64,000 nucleotides of DNA from Panagrolaimus kolymaensis (lineage: Eukaryota; Nematoda; Chromadorea; Rhabditida; Panagrolaimidae), in contig JAJQJQ010000002.1 of NCBI GenBank assembly GCA_028622995.1, forward strand, positions 434,001 through 498,000. The letters run 5' to 3'. This document shows positions 34,058 to 46,046 of the stretch, one piece after another. Within the stretch, counting starts at the first letter, position 1. Each line of letters begins with the position of its first letter. The notes below the pieces were generated by a model. It was not told where the DNA came from and ran no database searches. It saw only the letters and a list, made by a program, of their open reading frames with translations. The position numbers and the translations under genes were made by a program.

Positions 34058-34246
34058 ATGATTGGTGAAGTTGGATTTTTAAAGAATGACGACTTTGCCG
34101 AGTTTTCGATGAAAAAGTTAATTCAAGAGTGGGTAAAATTTACATAATTTTCTCATTATCCTTTACTCGTTTTTTGAAACATAAAAACTTTCAGGTTGGA
34201 TGCTCCTCCAAATGTTGAGGGTTACTTTTATAATAAACTAATCTAG
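34058..34246 (+). CDS. possible mini-gene upstream of GPN1
   Basis: ATG at 34058 opens MIGEVGFLKNDDFAEFSMKK. With a GTGGGT donor after 34131 and the acceptor near 34195 the frame continues as LDAPPNVEGYFYNKLI and stops at 34244-34246. A further open piece at about 34363-34425 (RIQSFPAYLMAKRPLLVNR) follows another TTTTTTAG acceptor and fits the same donor phase, so alternative splicing is possible. It ends about 80 bp before the trans-splice acceptor of GPN1, the usual spacing in a nematode operon. No homologue is recognised. Confidence 0.35.
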
Positions 34247-34508
34247 TAATAGTTTACTAAAACTCTCCCTAACCTAAATCTGCTTATTTTTGTAAAGCTT
34301 TGATGTAAAATTTTACTGAAATTTTGTTTGCTTCTTCGAATTTTGTTTTACAAATTTTTTAGGCGAATCCAATCGTTTCCCGCTTATTTAATGGCTAAAC
34401 GTCCATTATTGGTTAATCGTTGAATTTTAAAATTTTGAAATTTTTTCTAACTCTTTTTCTTCGCTATTTTAGATACGCTTATGAAATTATTATTTTTAGT
34501 AACAAAAA

Positions 34509-35671
34509 ATGTCAGAATCAACAGAAAATGCTGAAGTTCAACGTCCTGCTGCTCTTGGAAATACTGTTACAAGGGATCAACCACCCGTTGTTCTTGTTCT
34601 TGGAATGGCAGGTTCTGGTAAAAGTTCATTTGTTCAGGTTTGTTAAAATTTCTTATCTTTGTTTTTGTAAATTTATCTTCTTTTTTTCAGGCTTTGACAG
34701 CTCATCTTCATAAAGCTCGAAATTTTCCATATGTTATCAACCTTGATCCTGCTGTTCGAAAAGTTATTTTCCCTGCAAATATTGATATTCGCGATACCGT
34801 GGATTATAAGAAAGTTATGCATGATTATCAACTTGGACCAAATGGTGCTATTATGACTTGCCTTAACCTTTGTTGTACTCGACTTCATGAAGTAATTAAC
34901 CATTTGCCACTTTTATTAATTCAACTTATTCCTATTATTTTTAGATGATCGAATTAGTCAAAAAGCGCTCATCTGATTTCCCATGTTGTCTTATTGATGC
35001 TCCTGGACAAATTGAAGCTTTTACATGGTCTGCTAGTGGTTCAATTATTACTGATTCGTTTGCTTCAACTTTTCCAACAGTTATTGCCTATGTTGTGGAT
35101 TCAGCACGTTCAACAAACCCAACAACATTTATGAGCAATATGCTTTATGCCTGTTCAATTTTATATCGAATGAAATTACCCTTTTTCTTGGTATTGAATA
35201 AGGTATGTTTATTACTTTTTATGCTCCTAAATAACAGTTGCTTTTTAGTCAGACATTGTTGATCCTGCATTCTTAGAAAAATGGATGAATGATTATGAAG
35301 AACTTGGAAGTTCTATTGAAGAATCTCGTGAAGCTTACATCAATAATCTCACACACTCTCTTAGTTTGGTCCTTGATGAATTTTACTCAAAAATGACAAC
35401 TGTTAAAGTTTCTTCACGTACTTCAGAAGGAATGGAAGATGTAAGTTTGAATTCCTTTAAAACCATTTTTGATATTCTTACTTTTCAGGTAATGGCTGCA
35501 ATTGAAAAATGTAAAGAAGAATATTTTGAGAAGTATCAACCAGCATTCAATGAATTACTAAAAGAAAGACTAGCAAAGGATGTTCAAGAAGCTGCTGATA
35601 TGTTGGACAAAGTCGCTGTTATTGAAAGAGAACCAAAAATGGAAGAAGAAGAAGAAATGGATGGTGAATAA
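34509..35671 (+). CDS. gop-2: GPN-loop GTPase 1 (GPN1/XAB1 family)
   Basis: Cytoplasmic GTPase required for assembly and nuclear import of RNA polymerase II. Exons 34509-34637, 34691-34891, 34945-35202, 35249-35440 and 35489-35671 join to 320 codons, all in phase 0. The P-loop is GMAGSGKS at 32-39, the diagnostic Gly-Pro-Asn loop at 92-94 (QLGPNGA), switch region [14 protein letters not shown], and base-recognition LNKSDIVDP. The C-terminus is acidic (EEEEEMDGE), as in GPN1. A TTATTTTTAG ending at 34499, 10 nt before the ATG, is a likely trans-splice acceptor. The worm orthologue is called gop-2. Confidence 0.93.
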
Positions 35672-36190
35672 TATTGTTTTTATTTTTTGTTATTTTTTTT
35701 TTTTGAATGTTTTTGTCAATAAACTATTGTAATTTTTTTGTTTTCGTCCGTCTTGCATATAGTAAATTTGCAACAAAAGGTTTTGAATACAGCATGTTCA
35801 ATATTTTGTCGTTGTTGATGGGTCACGGATGATGTAGCAAAGCATACCGAAAGAAGAAATTCATGTTTAGTTTGAAGTAAAGTTGGCACTCAATTAAAAA
35901 ATGGTGTACTTTTTTATCTTGTTTGTTTATCGATGTAAAGAAATCAATATTGCCCCCATAGAAAATGCTAAAAAATAAAACCAGGCTATATCCCTTTTTG
36001 CTAATTTTTTATGGGAACTGCTGATCCCGTTCGGTTGTTGTTATGACCAAGTTTGGGTTCTTCCATACACACACACCAGTTATCCTATCCATTAATACTG
36101 CAAAGAAAGGTTGTGATTCTTCCATTTAACCATTTATTATTTTAGAAAGATTTTTATTCATCAGAAAATTGGATTTCACTTTTTTGGAAA
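35672..36190. other. 3' UTR and intergenic spacer
   Basis: AATAAA-type signal near 35718 after GPN1. No gene is seen. Confidence 0.5.
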
Positions 36191-37006
36191 ATGGAAACAT
36201 CTACTGATGAATGCTATTCGTTTAAATCCCCACGTCGGCAATATTTCTCGCTTCCATATTTCATTATTTCGTATATCATTGAAACTCCATCACCCCAAGG
36301 ACTCCAAAAGCTTCAACAAACATGCAAATATTTCTTTTCCAAGAAGAATGTTGTGGTCGTAGAAAAAACAGTTAGTTATTTACGCTTAGAAGATTGAAAT
36401 CCCTGTTTTGAATGTCTTGGTAAAAAGCTTCCTCTTGGTAAATCACTTTATTGGTTTACTGATATAATTTGTCGCCGAGGCAATTGTTTCTCAACCTTGC
36501 GTCCTTATATTTATCGATTAACTTCGACAGAATTATGCGTGGCAGCGGAAAACTTAGATTTGAATGATATAAATTTGTTGTTATCAAATATTAAAATAAA
36601 GAGTCTTTATTTATTTGGTGTAAACATTCGAGACGATGAAGGAAATCCCGTTCCCGTTGATTTTATTCTTGGTAAACTTCCAAATGTTACGAGATTTGTT
36701 TACAACAATAAATGTGAAATTTATTCAAACAATTCATTGGAAAAGTTAAATTCTGTTAATCTTTTTTGTAAGCTCAAATGGTTTACTTTAAGAATGGAGC
36801 AAACTTCAGTAGAAGAAATTGACCCTCAAATTTTGTGGCAGTTTATAAAAAATAATGCTGAACCTTCTTCAGTTTTTCAATATTTTTGTCGTAAAAGTGA
36901 TCAAGAAGTTATAGAAATGAAAAAAAAATTGATAATATTTTTAGACGCATGGACTGCTGCATCCAATGAAAAACCTCCTTTAGTCAAAATTGCGTATTTG
37001 ATTTGA
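36191..37006 (+). pseudogene. F-box-like protein ORF interrupted by one in-frame TGA
   Basis: One continuous reading frame of 272 codons is broken only by TGA at 36395-36397 (codon 69). The N-terminal part has an F-box-like motif (FSLPYFIISYIIE, then LQKLQQTCKYFF). After the stop the frame continues as NPCFECLGKKLPLGK and STLRPYIYRLTSTELCVAA, then a leucine-rich part (LLSNIKIKSLYLFGVN, LPNVTRFVYNN) to the end at AYLI. This matches the layout of divergent nematode F-box families, which act as SCF ubiquitin-ligase substrate receptors. An intron that removes the stop would be only about 19 nt, which is not credible. A young pseudogene is the simplest reading. Confidence 0.6.
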
Positions 37007-39198
37007 TTTATTTGTACTCAAGTATAAAAACTTTATAAATTTACACCATAACAAATTTTTCAAAAGTGAAAAGAATGAGACTGCTGCACCGAATAGAAAA
37101 CTGCCTTAGTTTTTATTGCAGAATTCAAATTGTTTTAATTTTTTGTAATCGAGTATGAAGATTTTACTAATTTACAAAACTCACGAGATAACAAATTTTA
37201 CAAAAATGAAAAGATTGGTAAGCTATTTAACTTTGTCTTATTTAATTACTTCTTTCATAAATTTCACTTGGGTTTTTTAGTCACGGAATTTAACATAAGT
37301 TTTTTTTATTCCTACAAACTAAACATTAAAAAAAAACTTTTCGCGTGTATAAAGCTTTTTTTCATGAATGAAAATGTCAAAGAAATTATTACACGAAACT
37401 CTCTCCTCCCACTTCAATTTCATTTCATTGTTTTATTTTTCTCTTTTTTGCCATCAAACAAAAAGCTATAAAACAGCCAATTTTCATATCCATATAATAA
37501 CAATAAAAACTATCAACAAACTTCTCAAAAATGCCATTGGCAACAAAATAAGAAAAGTAAGTTCACTTCGAAAACTTTTGGTTGAGGATTTCTCAAAAAA
37601 TCTTATGACGTTTGCTTTTCGGTTATTTATTTTTTGCTTCAAATTTGAGTTGAAAATTTTTGGATGTCACGAATTGGAGATTTTTGCTGAGAAACAAAAA
37701 GTTTTAAGCTTCTTTTATCGGTAATTTGCATAATAAGTATACTTTTTTAGTTACTTCTTTTTTATACGGTGGCTAAAAATGGGAGAGATTATGGAAGTTC
37801 TGTTTTTTTTATTGATAAACATTTTAATGTGGTGGCTTTAGGTCAGATGGTCACATCCATTTGAGGATGTGTAAAGCGTTGGTAAAGCAATTTTCTTTAT
37901 TTTTTCTGAGCTTTCAAAGAAAAATGAATACAGTAAATTTTAATTTTTTTTTGACCGAAAAGTTGTGATTAAAAACGCTATCACCCGAAAATTTTATATT
38001 GTATTTAATTTTTACGCCTTTTAGTATATCTAGCCTCGTGAAAAGCTTTATTCAAGTTAATGAGAACACTTGTTTAAGTTAATTACAAAGGCGATAAAAA
38101 AACTGCTTAGAATAAATGTGTTTCAAACACGCAGAGCATCTTCGTTCCTTTATTTTTTGAGAATTTTATAAACAAAGGGTTTATTGTTTTTGGATGTAAT
38201 ATTTTAAGTTAATTTTATCGTTTCTTTTCAACTTTAATTCAGTTTGACTAAATTCAGCAACAAGACTCGAAAATACTTTTATTTGAATCTTCAAACAATA
38301 GCTTCTTGTTTTGCTTTTTTGAATTACTTTAATATCCAAGGAAAGTTAGATTATGTTAATACTGTATTACAGAAAGCGAAGGAAGAATCATCAAACAACA
38401 GAATCCACTAAAACACGAAAACTAAAAACCCTTTTTTTCAACATACATAGTCGCCTACATTCATTCATTATGTTTTAATCCCTATCAAATTAGTTGTTTG
38501 TTGCAGATATTTTTTGTTTGTTTGCTTTTTTCATTTAAGCCAAATTTATTTAACCCTTTTAATTTTTCTTTTGATGATGATGCCCAAATAAAAAAAGCTT
38601 CTTTTTCCCTTGATGCATTTTTTTTAAATAAAAGGACAGCGATGTATTTGCTACGCCTCCTCAACTAATGAGAAACTCTAAACAAAAATTTTAATTCTTT
38701 CTTTCATAAAAAAAATGTTACTATATTTTTCAAAGGTTAATAATAATTTTTTAATTAAAATCTTTGTTTAAAAAATGACTTCCATTTTTGAAGATTCTTT
38801 ATTTACGATTCTGATCTATCTTGAAATTAAAGAAGTTCTTCCTCGAAATATTCTTCCCCCTCAAACAAAAAAAAATGATTGAACTCTGACGTTGTTTTTA
38901 CTTTTTCTTTAACCGCCTTCTTTTTCTTTTTATTTATCGTTTAGTTACGAAAGTTTTAAAGATAATGAAGCCTAAATAGCTTCATTTAAGAAGTTGGAAA
39001 ATCGAGTATTTATTGAAATGGAAGTTTGTTGAAAAATATGTTATGCTTGTTTGCAAAAGGAAATTTATTTCTCTCTCGTGCGCTGCTTCTTCGTTTTTTT
39101 GAAATTTAAAATATTTTACAATTCTGTAATTTGTGAATCACTTTATTTATTTTTTAGACTAATCTCATACTCGGCTCCCTTCATCACATTCATTAAAA
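37007..39198. other. intergenic, no gene recognised
   Basis: AT-rich spacer. A loose direct repeat is visible: 37015-37075 and 37146-37210 share a GTA[CA]TC[AG]AGTAT start, ATTTACA, ATAACAAATTTT and AAAATGAAAAGA-like blocks. The ORF at 37368-37724 has a low-complexity product and I do not call it a gene. Confidence 0.4.
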
Positions 39199-39644
39199 AT
39201 GTTGCGCAAAATGGAATTCCTTCCTATTGTATTAATTCTTCTTTCAATTGCCTTTTTTGCACAGACTTATGCAGCTTCGATTTCAAACAGAGATGTAAGT
39301 TAGTTTAGCAAGTTATGTTTTCTAGTAAGAGACTCCCAAAAATTTTATAAAAATCTTTTTAAAAAATTATAATTACCATTCGTTGTTTAGTTAGAGAAAC
39401 ACTCTAAAATTTTTACAGTATTACTAAACTTATAACATTTTTTTAGGCAGCAGTTCGACAAGTTTTATTAAGGCAATTTCTTGATAGATATCAACCATCA
39501 TTTTATGATCATAAAATTGATCGAAGATTTGATGTTAATTTTGATTCCGAACCTCAAATGTCCAAACGTAATAATGCAGAAGTTGTAAATCATATAATCA
39601 AAAATTTTGGTGGAATTGATCGACTTTCTGATGTTGGAAAATGA
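39199..39644 (+). CDS. pdf-2: PDF-2 type neuropeptide precursor
   Basis: Exons 39199-39294 and 39447-39644 join in phase 0 to 97 codons. The signal peptide contains MEFLPIVLILLSIAFFAQTY. A dibasic KR at 72-73 releases the C-terminal peptide that starts NNAEVVNHIIKNFGGIDR at residue 74. It ends in a Gly-Lys just before the stop, so trimming of Lys97 and conversion of Gly96 gives a C-terminal amide. The NNAEVVNH start and the DRL-x-DVG end are diagnostic of PDF-2, a pigment-dispersing-factor ligand of the secretin-like receptor PDFR-1 that controls worm locomotion and behavioural state. A second in-frame Met at residue 5 could be the start. No other peptide copies are in the precursor. Confidence 0.93.
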
Positions 39645-41424
39645 TGCAGCAGCAACAAGCAACAACAAAACAAAAAAATTATTAAATCATTTAATTATTA
39701 AAACTGACATAACCATCATCAAAAGTTTTTGTTAAATTTTTATATAGTCACACACACACATTATAAAAATTTTGTTATCGTTGAATCTCGTTAAAAAAGC
39801 ACGCGAAAATTATTGTCTCTGTTTTTTCCATTTTTCTTCTATCTGCAATTTTCTTTGGTTTTAAACCAAATCCTCTTTTTTTTTTAAATTATTATTAGTA
39901 TGTATGTTTGTTTTGTATATTTTCCTGCTCCAGTCGCTAATAATTATTAATAAAGACTTTTAAAATGTCAAATATTTTTCAAACTATCATCTCTCAAGGG
40001 AAGTCATTTGAAAGTTACATATGTAGTTGTGTTCACAAATAAAAAATAAAAACGGTCACAAAGGATGCAATGTTCGTGTTGTTTCTTTGGAGTAATTTTC
40101 TGCTTCTTCATTCTTTTGGGGAAGTTTTTTTTTATTTTGCCATTCATCAAAATGACGTTGAAAACGTTTTAATTTTTTATAAATGAGTTCATTTTCGCTT
40201 ATTTAAACTTCCAATTTTTTGATAGAGCAATTATACGACTCTTTTTTCTTTGCACTTTAATGGAAAATGAAAGCTGCTGGTGGTAGCTAAAGCATCCGCT
40301 ACTCATTACTTTCTGAAAGAAGAAAAACGTTTGTAATAATTGTTTCCAATACGAAAACTTCCGTTTAAACTTTAAAAAAAATTTCGTCATTGAAAGTTCC
40401 TAACCTTTCTAAATCACAAACAAACTTCAGACGCCAACCATCATCATTAGTCTAGAAGCATTGCTGGTGCGGCCTATGACATTGACATCATAGAAGTCAC
40501 CAAATATTTTGATGGATCATCAAACAACAACCCTCACAGGAAAACAATTTATTTTGAAGTTGTGGTTGTTTCGAAAAAAAGAATAACACATGTTTTGACA
40601 TTTAAATATTTATTTACGCATATGTTTTTCTTTTTTGACTTTCAAAAATGCGGTAATAATCAAAGCTTAAAAAGATATAAACAACATGTTTGGTTAGTGT
40701 ACTTTTTTTTCATCATCAATCCATTATGACCGTAAACATTATTAACCTTTTAAGGAAAAGGAAATACATATAAGATCTATGAAACATAAAAAAATGTTAT
40801 AACAACAATGTCTTCCAATAATTTTGAGTATCGCTGATGAAGATGACGAAAGCGATAAAGGAAATTCCAAGTTTGAGTACCATTGCACTATGTATGTTCT
40901 TCTTCAATAAAGGAAATAAAAATAGCAATTGCAAAACAAAATAAAAAAGAAGTAATAACGTAAAATTAATTAATAACTTTTTTAAAAAGTAACGCATTTT
41001 TTCTATTTCAAGAAAAGTCATGTCTCAGAAAGTTATTTCCACAGTTTGCGGAAGCTTCCACAAATTGAGCTAATTTCAATGAAATTTTTACGAGACATGA
41101 AAAAAATTTAATTTCAAAGAAAGTGTAAACATAAACTAAAGTATATTTGTTGCTCAAATCGTATAAATACAGTAATATTTTGTTTTAAAACAGAGAGGTT
41201 AGATTCAGATCGAAGAGCCAAAAAATCGCAAAAGTTGGACATCAAAAGTTTTTCTTACCCTTTTTTTTCTCATAAAGCTTGAGAAAAATTTAGTAAGTTC
41301 AATCAAAAATAATAGAGTAAAAAAATTAGCATAAAATTTTGCATTGAACTTTTTCATTATGAGTTTCATGATATTTTTGTAAAACTCACAAATCATAGAT
41401 CTTTCATTCATTGATTGATGTGCA
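39645..41424. other. intergenic with one exon-like minus-strand ORF
   Basis: The first part is the pdf-2 3' UTR (AATAAA near 39949). Apart from 40056-40197 (listed separately), the spacer is AT-rich with no recognisable coding signal. Confidence 0.4.
40056..40197 (-). other. exon-like ORF, unidentified
   Basis: On the minus strand a polar, charged frame (NELIYKKLKRFQRHFDEWQN, ending TTRTLHPL) runs to TGA at 40058-40056. It would need the acceptor AATAAG just upstream in phase 2. The preceding open piece (40367-40260, MSSGCFSYHQQLSFSIKV) does not match in phase. It could be the last exon of a small gene. Confidence 0.25.
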
Positions 41425-43808
41425 ATGACGCGTGAAGGAAGCAAGCATGGTAAAAGTGAACATGGGAAAAGTGATCGTCAAATAAGTCATAATTCAAATA
41501 GCTCAAAATCATCTCAATCTAAACGACGTCCAAAACATGGTGAAGGCAAAAATCTTCGTAAGTTTTTAATACATTTTAAATGGAATTAATCTTTCGCGAC
41601 GAATATATTGGTATACTGTAGTTGTTTCGAAAAGCTACATAAAGTTATTATTGATGGTTGATAACGATAGCTTTTTGTTTGTTTGTTTGCTATAAAATTG
41701 CAACATTTGATTATTTTGCTTTTTATTTTAGCTCGAACACCGAAAAGTGGAAAAGGTGGAAAAAATGAAGAAGAAGGATCAACAAAATCTTCACCATCTT
41801 CATCGTCAAAGAAGCCTGAAAATAATTCATCATCAAAGAAAAAGAAAAAATATGTTGAATTTAATGCTGAAGAGAGAAAACAACATCGAATTTTAACTGC
41901 TGCTGAAAGGCCTAAACTTGATGCTGGTGATGTCGTTTCTGCAATGAATCACAAATGGGAAGTTATTTCTTTGCTTGGTTCTGGAGGTTTTGGTGGTAAG
42001 TATTTACTTATAACACCTGATTATGGATAATGAAAATTTGATTTTTAGATGTCTACAAGGTTAAACTAGAAAATCCACCTGAAAATATGGCTGAATTTGG
42101 TGCAATGAAAACTGAATTGCTAAATGAAAATAAACATCCCATGATGAATCGACTCAAAATTGAACTCGCTATTTTGAAGCTCATTGAAACATTGCCACCT
42201 GAAAAGCGAACCTACTTTACCGATATGTATGATCGAGGAATTACATCTTCTTTCAAATTTATTGTAATGGAACTTGTTGGTCAATCAATTTATGCTATTC
42301 AAAAGATTTCTCCAAAAAGAGAATTCAGGTATGATTTTTAAAGTTGTGAAGCCCTTTAAAGTGTTCCTTTTTTAGCATTACAACATCTTTGAAATTGGGT
42401 CTTCAAACATTGGACGCTGTCGACAATCTTCACGAAATTGGGTAAGTTTCCATTGTTCACCTTCATAACATTCGTCTTTTCTCTTTTAGTTACCTTCACC
42501 GTGACATCAAGCCTCATAATTATTCCGTTGGTATTGGCAAAAAATCAAATCTTATTTATATGCTTGATTTTGGCATTGCTCGTCGATATGTTAAATCTGG
42601 AACTAAAGTCCTTCGAATCCCTCGTGAATGTGTTAAATTTCTTGGAACTTTGAAGTATGCTTCACGCGCATGTCATCTGAATAAAGAACAATCTCGTAAA
42701 GATGATTTAGAAGTAAGAACTCTCATATATCGCGAACACATAATTGAAAGAAATTTTTTAGAGTTGGTATTACATGCAATTGGAATTCGTCGATCATTCT
42801 TCCATATTTTGGGCAGCTTTCAAAGATAGGAAACAAGTTCTCGTTGCTAAAGAAAAATTATTTGGAAATGAATGTAAGTTATTTTTTGAATATTTCTGAG
42901 CTATTAAAGACGTGGGTCATTTTAATCATAATTCAACTTTACCTATTTAATGCTTTTTGCAACTTCTTTCTAAACTAAAACCCCAACAAAAAAACAGCTT
43001 GCTTTAATATTCATTTTCTTTTTTTGCTGCTTTTTTGTTTCAAACATTTGCAATAAATTTAAACTGATTTTTGGTCAAAAACTGCCATTCGATCCTTCCT
43101 ATTTTTTTCTCTCTCATAAAAAGCATTTTTCATAGTTTTTTTTTCGGGGAGCATTTGTTTTCTATTAAAAAAAGTGCAGACAAAATCAAAATAGAAAAAT
43201 GGCGAATCACAAGATTAAAATGTTTATTTATTGACTTTGGACTTTTATCAAGCTTTAATGAAAAAAAATTGTAGTCATTCTCAGAAAATGTGTTGGTTCT
43301 TCCGATGATCATGAAGCTAAATGAATTATTAAGGCTATGTTGATACATGCTTTTACGTAGTTTTTTTAGCAAGAATATCACAAACTACATATGTCTAATT
43401 TTTAGGTACTAAAAATCTTGAACATATTCCACCAGAAGTTCTCAAATTAATTCAATACATCGATGGTTTGATCTTTACTTCAACACCTGATTATGAATAC
43501 ATGAGAGCTTTACTTTGTCAATGTGCAAAAGCAAATGAACTTGATCTTTCTGAACCATTTGATTGGGAAAATCATTCAAATCGTAAAATCAAAAGATGGA
43601 AGAAGAAAAAGGTTTGTTTATTCTTTCATTATGTGTGTTTGTTTACAATTCAATTTTTTAGCATTTCGGACTCTTTGGCTCTAGTGATAAACCAAAAAAG
43701 AAAGAACCCAAGAAAGATAAAGAACCAGAAAAAGAAGGCACAAGCAAAGAAGGAAAAGATAAAGAAACCACCAAAGATAAGGATAAAGATTCCGAAAGAG
43801 ATGAATAA
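41425..43808 (+). CDS. casein-kinase-1-like Ser/Thr kinase (nematode CK1/TTBK-type)
   Basis: Eight exons (41425-41557, 41732-41995, 42049-42328, 42376-42441, 42490-42712, 42762-42873, 43406-43611, 43662-43808) join to 476 codons. Residues 1-100 are a polar Ser/Lys-rich tail (KSSPSSSSKKPENNSSSKKK). The kinase domain has LLGSGGFGDVYKV, an AMKTELLN lysine, YLHRDIKPHNYSVG, MLDFGIARRY and the CK1 signature GTLKYASRACHLNKEQSRKD, so the catalytic residues are present. The C-terminus is a Lys/Glu/Asp tail (KKKEPKKDKEPEKEG). The family is greatly expanded in worms, often in the male germ line. I cannot name the orthologue. Confidence 0.88.
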
Positions 43809-43956
43809 ATTTTTGGTTCTCATTTATTTTGTTATATCAAAATTTTACTATGTAAATTGAAACAAATTATTTATGAAGAAAAAAATTTACAATATTTAGA
43901 GTTTTTTTGTTGTTTTAAAACTGATGATGAGAAGCGGCGCATTGTTTCTTTGATAT

Positions 43957-44674
43957 TTAGTTTTTGTTGTACCAACGTTTAGCAGTAACACCATTGGCAG
44001 TCATGTACTGAAAGGGATGAAATGGAAATTAGGATTTGCAAATGGACGAAATGAGAAAGCTTACCATGATCATGGAGTTTGCACCATCCTTTTCATATTT
44101 GTACAATTCGGGCTTGGATTCACCTTTGTCATCAATGGGCTTATGATCTTCATAAAGGGCGCCACCTTCGGTGTAAAATTTGATCTGGAAGATGGAAGTA
44201 TCTTATCAAACTCTTTGGTTTAAAGGCTATTATTGTAAGGTACAAAACAAGAGTTAGGCTTGAATCCAAAAACAACTATTCGAGAAGCTTATTTCGCGTT
44301 TTATCAAGATTACTCCAACACTATGCTTTATCAAAAAAGTAACCAAAATTTTTATTACTAACCTTATGTGTGCCACCATCAACATATTTTCCTTCAAAAT
44401 AATCATTAAATGGAACATTATTCCATTCAACATCGCCTTTAGTGGTTTCAATCTTAGCATTAAAGCGTCCAGCACCAGCGCGGGAAAAGGTTTTAGTAAT
44501 GGATGCAATTTTAACCATTTGTCGAGTAATCCAACCATAACCTTTTTCAGTTAAATATTCATCCAAATTTTCTGATTTTCCAACACTCCATGATCCAAGA
44601 TATTCTTCAGGGAATTCAGCAGCCGAAGCTAAAGCAACAAGGCCAATAGCAGCGATAATGATTGAAAGCTTCAT
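43957..44674 (-). CDS. secreted fatty-acid-binding protein (LBP family), copy 1
   Basis: Exons 44674-44363, 44184-44065 and 44007-43957 join in phase 0 to 160 codons. The signal peptide (MKLSIIIAAIGLVALASAA) is followed by a lipocalin/FABP beta-barrel: EEYLGSWSVGKSENLDEYL, then WITRQMVKIASITKTF and a last strand with AKRWYNKN. Secreted FABPs of this type, such as worm LBP-1 to LBP-3, carry fatty acids and retinoids in the body cavity and egg fluid. The ligand is not predictable from sequence. It is a neighbour and paralog of the gene at 45226-45972. Confidence 0.9.
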
Positions 44675-45225
44675 CGTTGATTTCTTTCAAATCACAACAA
44701 CCACGAATTGGTTTTTTGAAAATTTGAAACGATGAAAGAATGAAACAGTTTGAAACATTTTAAATACTGATTGCAATTTATAACTCCGCCTTTTTTTTCT
44801 TCTTCGGTGTTTTGAACACATGTATTTGGTTTTTTTAATCGAATGAGAGAGAAACAAACGCCGACTGCTTTTCGTTATTTATCTTTTTCTTCTAAATCTA
44901 AACATAAAAACCACATCAAAAGGAAAATATAAAAATATGTGAAAGCTCTTCTTTGATTGACTTGATCTAATCCATGGCCTTTTTTTATTGCTTGATTTTT
45001 TTTTGTATGCTTCGATCGAAGATTGCTTTTTTGCGGTTTTTCGCCTCCCATTTTTTTTACGTTACAAATGGTGTGGTATTCCCTCAAAGGCAAAAATCAA
45101 AAATAAATGTTTATTTATTTAGGCAAAGGCACATGAGATAAGTAATAAACCAAATACATAGATAACAAAATAATTAACACACGATATTGGTGGTCCATAA
45201 CGAAAGACATTAAACATCAGAACAT
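44675..45225. other. spacer between the two FABP genes
   Basis: AT-rich. It contains the promoter of the downstream copy. No coding signal is seen. Confidence 0.4.
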
Positions 45226-45972
45226 TTATTTCTTTGCTTCTTGAATTTTGAAAAATCGACGACAAGTAATTTTATCATTTTGCATCTTCTAAAAAACAAC
45301 AAACATTAACCAATTTTCAATTCATTCGGCGAATATTCCTCACCAAGATAAGATGATCTCCTTCACGAGTGTAAAAATATGTTTCAGCATTGTCACCTTC
45401 ATATTCAAGTCGGACATGTGTTTCTGTTAAAGTTTCTTCATCAGGCAATCCAAAAGTGATCTAAAAATTCAAGGTTTAATTTTCAACACATTTTTTTAAG
45501 ACATTTGAGAGAATACAAAGTGTAAAAAGTGTTGAACAGGCGAAAGAGAAAGTTTAAAAAATAAACGAACTTTGTGCTTAGTTCCATCAAGACCTTTAGC
45601 TTCGAATGGTTCATTGATAGCCCAATTTTTATATTCAGTATTTTCTTTGCTTGATAGATTAAGAGCAGTATAACGATTTGGTTGATCTTCAGATTTCTTG
45701 AACACCTTTGTAATGGACGCCATTTGAATCATTTTACGAACAAACCAATTGACACCTAAAAAGTCACAGATTAAGTTACTGTAAAAGCGGAATGAAAACA
45801 ACAAACCTTTTGAAGCCAAAAATTCATCAAAGTTTTCACTTTTATCAAGCTTGAAAGTTCCTAAGAACTTTTCAGGAACTTGTATGGTATCACCAGACAT
45901 TTCAACACTGTTACAAAAAATAAAGAAAATTAAAGTGAAAAATAAAACAGAAGCAAGTTTAAATGTGGACAT
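45226..45972 (-). CDS. secreted fatty-acid-binding protein (LBP family), copy 2
   Basis: Exons 45972-45807, 45755-45571, 45460-45344 and 45288-45226 join (phases 1, 0, 0) to 176 codons. The signal sequence MSTFKLASVLFFTLIFFIFC is followed by VPEKFLGTFKLDKSENFDEF, WFVRKMIQMASITKVF, LDGTKHK|ITFGLPDEE and TCRRFFKIQEAKK. The fold and the K-x-x-K|I-x-F junction are the same as in the neighbouring copy, but this gene has one more intron in the first strand pair and one between the last two barrel strands. Divergence is large, so the duplication is old. An alternative Met lies 11 codons upstream. Confidence 0.9.
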
Positions 45973-46046
45973 ATTAGCCACTTTCAAAAAGTTGATGATA
46001 AGCACAAAAAAGAAAAATCAAAAGCTTTATTGAACAGAAAATTTCT

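Noticed and set aside
36371..36397. Short intron that would remove the F-box stop codon
   Set aside because: The only GT...AG pair gives about 19 nt and does not span the stop, which is too short for any known spliceosomal intron.
37368..37724. 118-codon ORF between the F-box remnant and pdf-2
   Set aside because: Amino-acid make-up follows AT bias (Phe, Lys, Ile); no domain, no splice context.
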